From: Streptomyces sp. NK08204
Lineage (GTDB): Bacteria; Actinomycetota; Actinomycetes; Streptomycetales; Streptomycetaceae
Length of the DNA stretch: 64,000 nucleotides
Assembly: GCF_020400585.1 (NCBI RefSeq)
Contig: NZ_JAINVF010000006.1
Location: 124,001-188,000 of the forward strand
Direction: 5' to 3'
How positions within the stretch are numbered: the stretch's first letter is position 1; the number at the start of each line of letters is the position of its first letter. Position numbers and translations under genes: made by a program. Below the pieces are notes generated by a model. It saw only the letters and a program-made list of their open reading frames with translations, was not told where the DNA came from and searched no databases. Below, piece after piece: positions 52,512 to 61,579 of this stretch.

Positions 52512-52991
52512 ATGTCTACTCCTGAGTTCATCCGCACCATCAGGGCCTCGGCGGGCCACCAGCTGCTGTGGCTCCCGGGGGTCACGGCGATCGTCTTCGA
52601 CGACGAGGGTCGCGTGCTGCTGGGCCGGCGCTCCGACACCGGACAGTGGGCGGTGATCGGGGGTATCCCGGAGCCGGGCGAGCAGCCCGCGGTCTGCGCT
52701 GTGCGGGAGGTCTTCGAGGAGACCGCGGTGCGCTGCGTCGCCGAACAGGTCGTCCTCGTACAGGCCCTGGAGCCGGTCACCTACGACAACGGGGACGTCT
52801 GCCAGTACATGGACATCACCTTCCGCTGCCGGGCCGTGGGCGGTGAGGCGCGGGTGAACGACGACGAGTCGCTGGAAGTGGGGTGGTTCGCGGTGGACGC
52901 GCTGCCCGATCTGAACGAGTTCGGACTGTTCCGGATCAAGCAGGCCATGACTGAGGGACCCACATGGTTTGACCCTACGACTTTCGGCTGA
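52512..52991 (+). CDS. NUDIX hydrolase
   Basis: 159 residues. The NUDIX box reads G-IPEPG-E-QPAVCAV-REVFEETAV: it has all catalytic Glu residues but Ala in place of the usual Gly near its end. Flanks VTAIVFDDEGRVLLGRRSDTGQWAVIGG and YMDITFRCRAVGGEARVNDDESLEVGWF are typical of the MutT-like/ADP-ribose branch. ATG 52512 follows TAGGGT by 7 bases, suggesting a leaderless mRNA. Substrate unknown. Confidence 0.9.
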   Translation: MSTPEFIRTIRASAGHQLLWLPGVTAIVFDDEGRVLLGRRSDTGQWAVIGGIPEPGEQPAVCAVREVFEETAVRCVAEQVVLVQALEPVTYDNGDVCQYMDITFRCRAVGGEARVNDDESLEVGWFAVDALPDLNEFGLFRIKQAMTEGPTWFDPTTFG

Positions 52992-53045
52992 ACTATGGGC
53001 GTCCGCCACATGTGGTGATATGCGGGGCCCGCCTAGGGTCGACAC

Positions 53046-53867
53046 ATGACCTCGTCCAGCCCCCCGCTCGCCGCGCAGCCGCAGGCTCAGCTTCTCCCGC
53101 TCGACCTCGGCGGCCGGACCGTCCTCGTCACCGGTGCCGCGAGCGGCATCGGTCGCGCCTGCGCGCTTCGCCTCGCTGCGGCGGGCGCACGGGTGAGAGC
53201 CGTCGACCGTGACTCGGCGGGCCTGGCCGCGCTGGCGGAACACGCCCGGCGGGCCGGAGACCACGAGGGCACGGTCGAACCGCACACGCTCGACCTCACC
53301 GATCTCGACGCCGCCGAGCGCGCCGCCGTAGGCACCGATGTCCTGATCAACAACGCCGGCCTGCAACTGGTGCGCCCCATCGAGGAGTTCCCGCCCGACG
53401 TCTTCCACACCGTGCTGACCGTGATGCTGGAGGCGCCGTTCCGGCTCATTCGCGGTGCGCTGCCGCACATGTACGCGCAGGGCTGGGGTCGGATCGTCAA
53501 TGTGTCCTCCGTCCATGGACTACGCGCCTCGGCCTTCAAATCCGCCTATGTGGCCGCCAAACATGGTCTCGAGGGTTTGTCCAAGACGGCAGCTCTGGAG
53601 GGCGCGGCCCATGGCGTGACCTCCAACTGTGTGAACCCGGCCTATGTGCGTACCCCCCTGGTCGAGAAGCAGATCGCCGACCAGGCCCAGGCACACGGCA
53701 TCCCCGAGGAGCGGGTGGTGTCGGAGGTGCTCCTGAAGGACAGTGCCGTGCGACGGCTCATCGAACCGGAGGAGGTCGCCGAGGCCGTCGCCTATCTGTG
53801 CAGTCCCCAGGCGTCCTTCGTCACCGGCACCTCCCTGGTGCTCGACGGCGGGTGGACGGCCCACTGA
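53046..53867 (+). CDS. bdhA: 3-hydroxybutyrate dehydrogenase (SDR)
   Basis: 273-residue short-chain dehydrogenase: cofactor motif VTGAASGIGRACALRL near 29, NNAG in VLINNAGLQLVRPIEEFP near 100, Ser in NVSSVHGLRASAFKSAY and YVAAKHG (Tyr-x3-Lys) near 161. LQLVRPIEEFP, GVTSNCVNPAYVRTPLVEKQIADQA and FVTGTSLVLDGGWTA match bacterial D-3-hydroxybutyrate dehydrogenases, which interconvert 3-hydroxybutyrate and acetoacetate with NAD. A 6-bp hairpin follows its stop and a PucR/GAF regulator lies downstream. Confidence 0.88.
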   Translation: MTSSSPPLAAQPQAQLLPLDLGGRTVLVTGAASGIGRACALRLAAAGARVRAVDRDSAGLAALAEHARRAGDHEGTVEPHTLDLTDLDAAERAAVGTDVLINNAGLQLVRPIEEFPPDVFHTVLTVMLEAPFRLIRGALPHMYAQGWGRIVNVSSVHGLRASAFKSAYVAAKHGLEGLSKTAALEGAAHGVTSNCVNPAYVRTPLVEKQIADQAQAHGIPEERVVSEVLLKDSAVRRLIEPEEVAEAVAYLCSPQASFVTGTSLVLDGGWTAH

Positions 53868-53869
53868 AC

Positions 53870-53888
53870 GGCCCCACCGAACGGGGCC
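53870..53888 (+). terminator. Short hairpin after bdhA
   Basis: GGCCCC-ACCGAAC-GGGGCC: 6-bp perfect stem, 7-base loop, 3 bases after the bdhA stop, set within a direct repeat of CCCCACCGAACGG. Weak to moderate terminator; it may reduce read-through into the regulator. Confidence 0.5.
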
Positions 53889-53971
53889 CCACCGAACGGC
53901 CGGTCCGTGCCGGATCCGGGAGTTTTCCACAGGCCGGACGAGTCGGCCCGGCGATGCGGAATCCTGTGACC

Positions 53972-55918
53972 ATGTCTCGCGATCACCTCCGACCGGCCGA
54001 GCGTCCCGCTGACGGCCCCGGCGCGCCCCACAGCAGTGCGGACGCCCCGTACCTCGAACTGCTGGCCCGGGACGCCTCCGCAGAGGCGTACGAACAGCCG
54101 GTGCTGATGGCCCGCGCCGAGGGCCGGCCTGCCGCGCGTATCGCCGCGCTGGAACACGCCAAGCTGCTGGCGCTGCGCGTCCGCTCGGAGCTGGAGGGAC
54201 GGCGGCGGCGCGAGGCCGAGCTGTCCGCGCTCTTCGAGACCGCCCACGACCTGGCAGGACTGCGGGACCTGGACGCCGTCCTCCAGGCGATCGTGCAGCG
54301 CGCCCGCTCCCTGCTCGGCACGGACGTCGCCTACCTCAGCCTCAACGACCCCGCGCGCGGCGACACCTACATGCGGGTGACGGAGGGCTCCGTCGCCGCC
54401 CGCTTCCAGCAACTGCGCCTCGGCATGGGGGAGGGGCTCGGCGGACTGGTCGCCCAGACCGCGCGACCGTACGTCACCGAGGACTACTTCCACGACGACC
54501 GCTTCCAGCACACCCTCGCCATCGACTCGGGCGTCCGCGACGAGGGCCTGGTCGCCATCCTCGGCGTGCCCCTGATGCTCGGCCCGCACGTCATCGGCGT
54601 CCTCTACGCCGCCGACCGTCGTGCCCGCGTCTTCGAGCGCGAGCAGATCGCCCTGCTCGGCTCCTTCGCCGCGCTCGCCGCCGCCGCCTTCGACACCGCC
54701 AACCTGCTCACCGAGACGCGTGCGGCCCTGGCCGGTCTGGAACGCGCCAACGAGATCATCCGGGACCGCAGCGCCGTCATCGAGCGCGCCTCCGAGGTCC
54801 ACGACCGGCTCGCCGAACTCGTCCTGCGCGGCGGTGGGGTGCACGACGTGGCCGCAGCCGTCTCCCAGGTCCTGGACGGCACGGTCGAGTTCGCCGAGAC
54901 CATTGCCGCGCCCGCCGACGCGCTGGAGGCCTCACGCGCCGGGGGACATGCCGTACGGCACGGCAGCGACTGGATCGCCGCGGTGGCCGCGGGCGGTGAA
55001 CTCCTCGGTGCGCTCGTCCTGCACGGGCACCCGGGCCTCGACCCCGTCGACCAGCGCACGCTGGAACGCGCGGCGATGGTCACGTCGCTGCTGCTGCTCG
55101 CCCGCCGCTCCGCGGCCGAGGCCGAACAGCGCGTGCGCGGCGAGCTGTTGGACGACCTCCTGGACGCCCGGGACCGGGATCCGCGCCTGCTGCGCGAACG
55201 CGCCGCCCGGCTCGACGCGAACCTGGACGCCACCCATGTCGTCCTCGCCGCGCGACTGGACGGCCCGGCCGCCGACGCCGACGAGGAGGCCGCCGCCCGT
55301 CGCCGCCTGTGGTCGGCCGCGTCCCACCTCGCCGCCACCCGGCACGGCCTGGCCGCCGCCCGCGACGGCGGCACCGTCCTGCTGCTGCCGCTCGGCCCCG
55401 GCGAGACCGCCGCGGACGTGGCCCGCCGAACCGCCCGCCAGCTGGGCACGGCCGTCCACCAGCCGGTCACCGTCGGCGCCTCCGCCCCCGTCACCGATCT
55501 CGCCGCCCACACCGACACCGTGACCGCCGCCTACGCCGAAGGCCGCCGCTGCCTGGACGCGCTGCGCCTGCTGGGCCGCGCGGGCGACGGCGCGGCGGCC
55601 GAGGACTTCGGCTTCCTCGGCCTGCTCCTCGCGGGAGAACGGGACGTCGGCGGATTCGTCGAGCGCACCATCGGAGCGATCACGTCGTACGACGCACGAC
55701 GCGGCACGGAACTGCTGCGCACGATCGAGGCGTACTTCGCCTGCGGCATGAGCCCGGCCCGCACCAAGGACGCGCTGCATGTCCATGTGAACACGGTCGC
55801 CCAGCGTCTGGAACGGGTGGGCCGTCTGCTGGGCGCGGACTGGCAGACTCCGGCCCGGGCCCTGGAGATCCAACTGGCCCTGCGCCTGCACAGGTTGTCG
55901 GTGCCGGAACAGCACTGA
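53972..55918 (+). CDS. GAF-PucR family transcriptional regulator
   Basis: 648 residues. A GAF domain spans about 75-225 (ELSALFETAHDLAGLRDLDAVLQAIVQRARSLLGTDVAYLSL, GVPLMLGPHVIGVLYAADRR), then a coiled link, a CdaR/PucR GGDEF-like middle, and a C-terminal HTH_30 (LLRTIEAYFACGMSPARTKDALHVHVNTVAQRLERVGRLLG). Such regulators often control the adjacent catabolic gene; here bdhA upstream and an MHS symporter downstream suggest control of hydroxybutyrate or organic acid use. The ATG at 53972 is chosen; ATG 53954 is possible and neither has a strong ribosome site. Confidence 0.88.
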   Translation: MSRDHLRPAERPADGPGAPHSSADAPYLELLARDASAEAYEQPVLMARAEGRPAARIAALEHAKLLALRVRSELEGRRRREAELSALFETAHDLAGLRDLDAVLQAIVQRARSLLGTDVAYLSLNDPARGDTYMRVTEGSVAARFQQLRLGMGEGLGGLVAQTARPYVTEDYFHDDRFQHTLAIDSGVRDEGLVAILGVPLMLGPHVIGVLYAADRRARVFEREQIALLGSFAALAAAAFDTANLLTETRAALAGLERANEIIRDRSAVIERASEVHDRLAELVLRGGGVHDVAAAVSQVLDGTVEFAETIAAPADALEASRAGGHAVRHGSDWIAAVAAGGELLGALVLHGHPGLDPVDQRTLERAAMVTSLLLLARRSAAEAEQRVRGELLDDLLDARDRDPRLLRERAARLDANLDATHVVLAARLDGPAADADEEAAARRRLWSAASHLAATRHGLAAARDGGTVLLLPLGPGETAADVARRTARQLGTAVHQPVTVGASAPVTDLAAHTDTVTAAYAEGRRCLDALRLLGRAGDGAAAEDFGFLGLLLAGERDVGGFVERTIGAITSYDARRGTELLRTIEAYFACGMSPARTKDALHVHVNTVAQRLERVGRLLGADWQTPARALEIQLALRLHRLSVPEQH

Positions 55919-55947
55919 CCTCCCGCAGGCGAACGCCGTACGGGAGG
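55919..55947. terminator. Bidirectional hairpin terminator
   Basis: CCTCCCG (55919-55925) pairs with CGGGAGG (55941-55947), with an inner GGC/GCC stem. It starts right after the PucR stop and lies between that gene and the convergent MHS transporter. Confidence 0.7.
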
Positions 55948-55982
55948 CCAGCGGGGCCGGGGGAGGAGGGTGGGGCCGCCGG

Positions 55983-57365
55983 TCAGGCGGTCCGAGCCCC
56001 GGCCGCCGGAGTGTCCGCCGTGTCGTCCTCTCCCTCACCGGCCGCCGTCTCCGCGAGGTCCCGGTGCCGCGTCTCCCGGGCCACGCCCACGGCGACCAGA
56101 GTCAGCACCGCCGCGGCGATCACGTACAGGGCGATCGGCGTGGAGCTGTCGTAGTCGGCGAGCAGCGCGGTGGCGATCAGCGGGGCCGGCGCGCCCGCGG
56201 CCACGGAGGCGAACTGGGCGCCGATGGAGGCGCCCGAGTACCGCATGCGCGTGGCGAACATCTCGGCGAAGAACGCGGCCTGCGGCGCGTACATCGCACC
56301 GTGCAGCACCAGCCCGACGGTCACCGCAAGCACCAGGTACCCGAACCTGCCGGTGTCCACGAGCGAGAAGAACGGGAACATCCACAGGCCGACGCCGGCC
56401 GCGCCGAGCAGGTACACGGGCCGGCGCCCGACCCGGTCGGAGAGCGCGCCCCAGGCCGGGATCACGGCGAAGTGCACGGCGGAGCCGATGAGTACGGCGT
56501 TGAGGGCGGTCTGCTTGGAGACGTCGGCCGAGTCGGTGGCGTAGACGAGGATGAAGGCGGTGATGACGTAGTAGCTGATGTTCTCCGCCATACGCGCGCC
56601 CATCGCGACCAGCACGTCCCGCCAGTGGTGCCGCAGCACGGAGACGAGCGGCAGCTTCTCCGTTTCACCGTCCGCCTGCCGGGACCGGGCACGCTCCAAG
56701 GCCTCCTTGAAGACCGGCGACTCATCGACAGACAGACGAATCCACAGACCGACCATCACGAGCACACCGGAGAGCAGGAACGGGATCCGCCAGCCCCAGC
56801 TGTCGAACGCGTCGTCCGAGAGAACCGCGGTGAGCAGCGAGAGCACACCGGTGGCGAGCAACTGCCCGGCGGGCGCCCCGGTCTGCGGCCACGAGGCCCA
56901 AAAGCCCCGTCGGCGCGCATCCCCGTGCTCGGACACCAGCAGCACGGCACCGCCCCACTCACCGCCCAGCGCGAAACCCTGAACCAGCCGCAGCGTGGTG
57001 AGCAGTACGGGCGCGGCGCTGCCGACGGTCGCGTGCGTGGGCAGCAGCCCGATGGCGAAGGTCGCCCCGCCCATGAGCACCAGGCTCAGCACCAGCAGCC
57101 TCTTGCGCCCCAACCGGTCGCCGTAGTGGCCGAAGACCAGCGCCCCGATCGGCCGGGCCGCGAACCCGACGGCATAGGTCAGAAACGACAGCAGCGTGCC
57201 GACCAGCGGATCGGAGTCCGGAAAGAACAGCTTGTTGAACACCAGCGCGGCGGCGGAGCCGTACAGGAAGAAGTCGTACCACTCGATGGTGGTGCCGATG
57301 AGGCTGGCGGCGACGATGCGGGGGAGGTTCGAGGGGGCTGGTGGAGCGGTCGCGGGGGAGGACAT
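55983..57365 (-). CDS. MHS-family metabolite:H+ symporter (MFS)
   Basis: 460 residues, 12 helices. IVAASLIGTTIEWYDFFLYGSAAALVF is the signature MHS TM1; GHYGDRLGRKRLLVLSL is motif A and LRLVQGFALGGEWGGAVLLVSEH the conserved TM4-5 loop. The family imports organic acids, shikimate, proline/betaine or alpha-ketoglutarate. AGGAAG lies 8-14 bases before the ATG at 57365. Its position beside bdhA and a PucR regulator fits uptake of a short-chain acid; that is inference. Confidence 0.9.
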   Translation of the reverse strand: MSSPATAPPAPSNLPRIVAASLIGTTIEWYDFFLYGSAAALVFNKLFFPDSDPLVGTLLSFLTYAVGFAARPIGALVFGHYGDRLGRKRLLVLSLVLMGGATFAIGLLPTHATVGSAAPVLLTTLRLVQGFALGGEWGGAVLLVSEHGDARRRGFWASWPQTGAPAGQLLATGVLSLLTAVLSDDAFDSWGWRIPFLLSGVLVMVGLWIRLSVDESPVFKEALERARSRQADGETEKLPLVSVLRHHWRDVLVAMGARMAENISYYVITAFILVYATDSADVSKQTALNAVLIGSAVHFAVIPAWGALSDRVGRRPVYLLGAAGVGLWMFPFFSLVDTGRFGYLVLAVTVGLVLHGAMYAPQAAFFAEMFATRMRYSGASIGAQFASVAAGAPAPLIATALLADYDSSTPIALYVIAAAVLTLVAVGVARETRHRDLAETAAGEGEDDTADTPAAGARTA

Positions 57366-58308
57366 CGGCACCACTTCCTGGCGTTCGACGGGGACGTTTG
57401 CGTGTCGCCACACCGTAGGAACGTGCAGGTCAGAGGCGTATGTGGTGGGACACCATAGTTCTGGGCGTGGGAGTGCGTGCGCTCACCATGGTGGTAGTGC
57501 AGGGGCCCCGCGATGGCTTCAATGAGGATGCGGAGGAAACGGTCTGATGTGCGCTATCCGGGCACGATGTGGGGTGGCTGGCTCGGGAGTCAGAGGCTTT
57601 ATGAGTTCTCGGTGCCGCGGCCGTCGCTGCGTGTTCACGTGCCGCATGGTCCGAGAACCGGCCCTCACCGGGATCACGGGAGTGCGGTCCATCTGACGTG
57701 GGGAGGCCCAGGGACGGCCCTGCTTCGGTCGCACTCGCTCGTCGAGCCGGCTGCGGAGGGCCGGTATCACCCAGCGCGGCCGGCGCGGACGGTCCTTGGC
57801 GGGCGGGAGGGCCTGACCCGTCGAGGATCATGTCAGGGCACTCGTCCGCGTCGTGGCCGACGAAGCCGCGGCCCGCTCACCCGGCGCGGACTTCAGGGCG
57901 TGTATCGCTTCAGGAACGGCTGCTTGCCGTACTCCTGGGCCAGCCGGAGGCGTCGATGCTCTCCGGGGTCGGCGAGGTCGTGCGCGCCAACGGAGTGGCA
58001 TGATCCCGGCCACGCCGGTGCGGCCGGCGATGCAGGCGTCGAGGTGACGCCACACCGGGGGCAGGTACGTGATGGCGGCGTGGACGAGGCCGGGACTGCG
58101 GGTGAACAGGGTCATCGGCATCGCGGTGGCGTGGGGTGGGGCGTCCGGCGTTGTTCCAGTGGATGTGCAACCCGGCGTGATGAGGCGCATGGCGGCCATG
58201 GGCAGCCTGGGCCGGCCGCGCAGCGGGTTCACCACGCCCAGGGCGACAAGCCCGTCTGCCTGTGCTTCCGTTCCGGCTCCCTGTCCACCACCGCCCGCAG
58301 GGCACGGC
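57366..58308. other. 943-bp gap with a possible decayed minus-strand gene
   Basis: No intact gene. On the minus strand, one frame (about 58200-58025) reads LFTRSPGLVHAAITYLPPVWRHLDACIAGRTGVAG, natural in composition. In a different frame (about 57990-57905) the text continues VGAHDLADPGEHRRLRLAQEYGKQPFLKRYTP and stops. A frameshift would join them, so this is probably the tail of a dead gene. I do not recognise the family. The rest (57366-57900) shows nothing. Confidence 0.35.
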
Positions 58309-59220
58309 TCATGTGTCACGGTGGACCTCTGGCGATCCCGGTTCTGCCTCGTCCCAGCTGCCGCCTGCGGCCACCACGGGCGATCGGGTGAGGCCGATGA
58401 TGCCCGCCGCCATGAGGCCGACGCCCGCGGCCTCCGGCAGCATGTGCCAGCCCAGCGCGATGCTCTCACCGAACAGCAGGCCGCCGAGGGTCACGCTGAT
58501 CAGGGCGTCTCCCAAGGTCAGGGCAGGCTGGGAGGCGGCCAGGGTGCCCGCTTGCAGTGTCCACTGGAGCAGCAGCACGCTCAGCAGGCCGGTGGCGGCG
58601 CCGGCGTACGTGTGCCAGGTGGTGAGGACCGCGGCGGGTCCTTCCGGGAACCGTGCGGTCACTTCCTTGATGAGCGCGGCGGTGACCGCGAAGCAGGCGG
58701 CGGTCGCGGTCCCGAGCGTGGCCGCCTGCAGCGGGCCACGCAGACGCCGGGCCGCGGCCAGCAGGACGGCGACACAGCCTGTCAGCCCGCCGCCGACGGC
58801 GAGCCAGCGCCAGTCGTCGGCCCGGTCACCGCCGGGTGACGGGGACGCGCTGAGCAGGAAGACGGCCAGCCCGCCGGCGAGCATCACGAAGGACCGCCAC
58901 GTCCCGGCGCCGGGACGGCGGCGGAACACCGCCGCGCCGACGAGCAGGGCGAACAGCAGTTCGGTGGCCAGCAGGGGCTGGACCACCGAAAGCTGTCCGG
59001 CGTCCAGGGCGACGACCTGGAAGACCGCGGACAGCACCATCGCCGTCGCTCCGGCCCACCAGTACGGACGGCGCAGGAGTCCGGCGAGGCGGGCCACCAC
59101 CGCTCTGGCGCCGCGGCCGGTGACCTCGTCCGGCTCCACGGCAGCCCGGCGCTGCAGGACGGACGCCGCCGCGTTGGACAGCGCGGACAGCAGGGCCATG
59201 GCGACGGTGAGCACGTTCAT
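58309..59220 (-). CDS. DMT-superfamily transporter (EamA-like)
   Basis: 303 residues with ten predicted helices in two five-helix halves (MNVLTVAMALLSALSNAAASVLQRRAA; QLSVVQPLLATELLFALLVGAAVF; TLGDALISVTLGGLLFGESIALGW). Drug/metabolite transporters of this kind export small molecules or flip lipid-linked sugars. It shares local vocabulary (SVVQPLLATELLFALL versus [17 protein letters not shown]) with the DMT protein at 62852, so the two are paralogues at both ends of the cassette. Transcribed from a stress-sigma-like promoter at 59316-59341. Confidence 0.88.
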   Translation of the reverse strand: MNVLTVAMALLSALSNAAASVLQRRAAVEPDEVTGRGARAVVARLAGLLRRPYWWAGATAMVLSAVFQVVALDAGQLSVVQPLLATELLFALLVGAAVFRRRPGAGTWRSFVMLAGGLAVFLLSASPSPGGDRADDWRWLAVGGGLTGCVAVLLAAARRLRGPLQAATLGTATAACFAVTAALIKEVTARFPEGPAAVLTTWHTYAGAATGLLSVLLLQWTLQAGTLAASQPALTLGDALISVTLGGLLFGESIALGWHMLPEAAGVGLMAAGIIGLTRSPVVAAGGSWDEAEPGSPEVHRDT

Positions 59221-59315
59221 GCGGATACGTGGTCGTGCAGGAAGATCCGGCCGACGGCCATCGAGCACTCCGTGGGCGGGCGGCGGCAGGCGGAGACGGA
59301 CCGGGCGAACAAGAC

Positions 59316-59341
59316 GTATCCACCGTAGGCGCGTTCAAAAC
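59316..59341 (-). promoter_or_regulatory. SigB-like promoter upstream of the first DMT gene
   Basis: Minus strand GTTT (59341-59338), 16 bases, GGATAC (59321-59316). This is one base off the published S. coelicolor SigB-type pattern GNNT-N14-16-GGGTAY. The same layout, with the same GTTTGAA-like core and spacing, recurs before the SDR gene at 62509-62534. Confidence 0.5.
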
Positions 59342-59537
59342 CTCCCGTGTCGGCTGGGGCCGGCAGGTGGACACGGGTCGGCGCCCGTGCCGACCCGTGC
59401 GGCGGACACCTGTTGCTCACTGCTCGATGCGCCGTAATCATGCCCTATATGTGCCCGTACCTCCTGGCTTGTTGTCCAGCCCCGCACGCGCTCGTGTCCG
59501 GGCGCGGTGCCGCAGCTGTGCCGGTGCGGCTGCTTCC

Positions 59538-60626
59538 GTGAGCCGCCTGCTGGTGATCAGCGCGAGCATGGGGTCGGGCCACGACATGGTGGCCGGTGAG
59601 CTGGCCCGGCGCCTGCGCCGGTCAGGGCACGAGGCGGTGCACGCGGACGTGCTGGACATGCTGCCCGTCGGCATCGGGGCCGGGCTGCGCAGCTTCTACC
59701 GCTCGGCGGTCCGGCACGTCCCCCTGCTGTACGCGGGCATCTACGCCGCCTTCTTCCGCGCCGGTGATGGTCCGCGGCCGGGCAGTGCGCCGCTCGCGGC
59801 GCTGGCAGAGGACCGGTTGCGGGCCAAGGTGGCGAACGAGCGCGCCGACGCGGTCGTTGCAGTCTTCCACCTCGCCGCCCAGCTGACCGGGCGCATGCGG
59901 GCCCATGGGCGGCTCGCGGTGCCCAGCGCGGTGGTCATCACGGACTTCGCCGTCCACCGGCAGTGGCTGCACCGGGGTAACGACCTCAACCTGTGCCTCA
60001 CCCCGGAGATCGCCCGGGAGGTGCGGCGCAGTCTGGGACGCCCCACCGCCGCATGCGGTCCGCTGCTGCCGGACCGCTTCCGCCCCCACCCGGCCGGCGA
60101 GGCGTACTGGCGGCAGCGGCTCGCCTCCGGTGACGAGCGCCCGCCGGTGCTGCTGTCCACGGGTGCGTGGGGGGTCGGAAGCCGACTCGGGGCGACGGCC
60201 CGGCTGCTGTCCGGTGCCGGCTACCTGCCGGTCGCCCTGTGCGGGCGTAACGAGCGGCTGCGCCGCCTGCTGTCGAAGGTGCCCGGGACGCTCGCCATGG
60301 GCTGGGTGGAGGACATGCCGGGCCTGATCGCAGCCAGCTCCGCACTGGTGGACAACGCCGCGGGACAGACGGCGCTCGAGGCGCTCGCCGTCGGTGTCCC
60401 GGTCGTCGGATACCGTCCGATTCCCGGGCACGGCGTGGAGGGGGTACGGCGGATGGCGGTGCTCGGTCTGACCGAGCACGCCTCGGACTCGTGGCAGTTG
60501 GTGCAGTGTTTGGACCGCCTCGCCTGGGGCGGCCCGGTACCCGGCCGCCGGCTCGCCGCCGACCGCCCCTTCTTCCAGGGCGACGTCGTACCTCACCTGG
60601 AACGGCTGGCCGCCCGAAGACGCTGA
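59538..60626 (+). CDS. MGDG-synthase-like family 28 glycosyltransferase
   Basis: 362 residues. The N-terminal half has LVISASMGSGHDMVAGELARRL (the GxGH acceptor loop of diacylglycerol glycosyltransferases) and AVVITDFAVHRQWLHRGNDLNLCLTPEIA. The C-terminal UDP-sugar domain has VDNAAGQTALEALAVGVPVVGYRPIPGHG near 285. This is the pattern of monogalactosyl-diacylglycerol synthase and MurG relatives, which transfer a sugar from UDP-sugar to a lipid. GTG 59538 begins the fold. It faces the DMT gene divergently and is convergent with the deacetylase gene. Confidence 0.85.
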   Translation: MSRLLVISASMGSGHDMVAGELARRLRRSGHEAVHADVLDMLPVGIGAGLRSFYRSAVRHVPLLYAGIYAAFFRAGDGPRPGSAPLAALAEDRLRAKVANERADAVVAVFHLAAQLTGRMRAHGRLAVPSAVVITDFAVHRQWLHRGNDLNLCLTPEIAREVRRSLGRPTAACGPLLPDRFRPHPAGEAYWRQRLASGDERPPVLLSTGAWGVGSRLGATARLLSGAGYLPVALCGRNERLRRLLSKVPGTLAMGWVEDMPGLIAASSALVDNAAGQTALEALAVGVPVVGYRPIPGHGVEGVRRMAVLGLTEHASDSWQLVQCLDRLAWGGPVPGRRLAADRPFFQGDVVPHLERLAARRR

Positions 60627-60734
60627 CGGCCCGCCGGCCGCGCCCGCCGATGGCGGACCGCTGCCCACCGGATCTGCGCGGCCCTGCCGCGTGCCGGACA
60701 ACGGACGGCGGCGGTGCCCGGCCGCGCACCTGTC

Positions 60735-61514
60735 TCACACCGGCCGCTCCGCCCTGACGCCAGGGGCCGGCCTCCCCCCGACGCCGTGGTCGCCGAGCGA
60801 CCCGACTGTCAGACCCGCCGCCCGGCAGGCGTCCACCAGACAGGGCAGCGCGGCCAGCGCCGCACGCCAGCAGCCCGGTGCCGCGTGGCGATCGGTGTCG
60901 TGCAATACCACCGTGCCGCCGCCCCGCAGTTCCCGCAGGACGCTCGCCACCACGGACTCTGCGGTGGCGTGAGCGGTCCAGTCGCGGCCCCAGGCCGTCC
61001 ACAGGACCGGACGCAGCCCGATGCGGCGCGCGGCCAGCAGCCGGTCGCCGGTCAGAACGCCGTACGGGGGCCGGTACCAGGTGGGGGCGACACCGGACAC
61101 CTCCGCCACCGCACGCGCGGTCCGCGCCAGCCGCCGGGCCTCCCTGACCGGCGCCGGACGCCAGGGCCGATCGTGCGTCCAGCCGTGGACGGCGAGTTCG
61201 TGACCGCGCCGGACGATGTCGTGGGTCAGCCGCCGGTGCCGCAGCACCTGCTCCCCGAGCACGAAGAACGTGGCTCGGACCGCCAGCTCGTCCAGCGCGG
61301 CCAGGAAAGCGGGGGTCGAGCGCGGATCAGGCCCGTCGTCGAACGTGAGCGCCACGTGGTCGCTGCTGCCGATGCCCGCCAGGGCCGGCAGCCAGGCCCG
61401 CCGCGGACCGGAGAGCCAGGTCCCGGCCGGCACGATGTGGGCCGCAGCGACCAGTGCCGGGGCGACGGCCGCGGCCGCGGTGAACAGCCTGCCCACACCG
61501 ATGCCACCCCGCAT
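60735..61514 (-). CDS. Polysaccharide deacetylase (NodB homology)
   Basis: 259 residues. An N-terminal hydrophobic segment (LFTAAAAVAPALVAAAHIVPAG) is a membrane anchor or signal peptide. Carbohydrate esterase 4 motifs follow: VALTFDDGPDPRSTP (MT1), ELAVHGWTHDRPWR (HxxxH metal site, MT2), WYRPPYGVLTG (MT3), and GGGTVVLHDTDRH (MT5). The enzyme removes N- or O-acetyl groups outside the membrane. GGGAGAAGAG lies 4-13 bases before the ATG. Co-directional with the SDR gene, 65 bp upstream. Confidence 0.9.
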   Translation of the reverse strand: MRGGIGVGRLFTAAAAVAPALVAAAHIVPAGTWLSGPRRAWLPALAGIGSSDHVALTFDDGPDPRSTPAFLAALDELAVRATFFVLGEQVLRHRRLTHDIVRRGHELAVHGWTHDRPWRPAPVREARRLARTARAVAEVSGVAPTWYRPPYGVLTGDRLLAARRIGLRPVLWTAWGRDWTAHATAESVVASVLRELRGGGTVVLHDTDRHAAPGCWRAALAALPCLVDACRAAGLTVGSLGDHGVGGRPAPGVRAERPV

Positions 61515-61579
61515 GCTCTTCTCCCTTCGAACCCGGTCCGCTCCGCCTGTGGCTCCGCCGCGGCTCGCTGCCGTGCCGC

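Noticed and set aside
59333..59345. GTTCAAAACC as a tRNA T-loop
   Set aside because: No acceptor stem or anticodon arm can be folded around it; it is better explained as the promoter -35 region.
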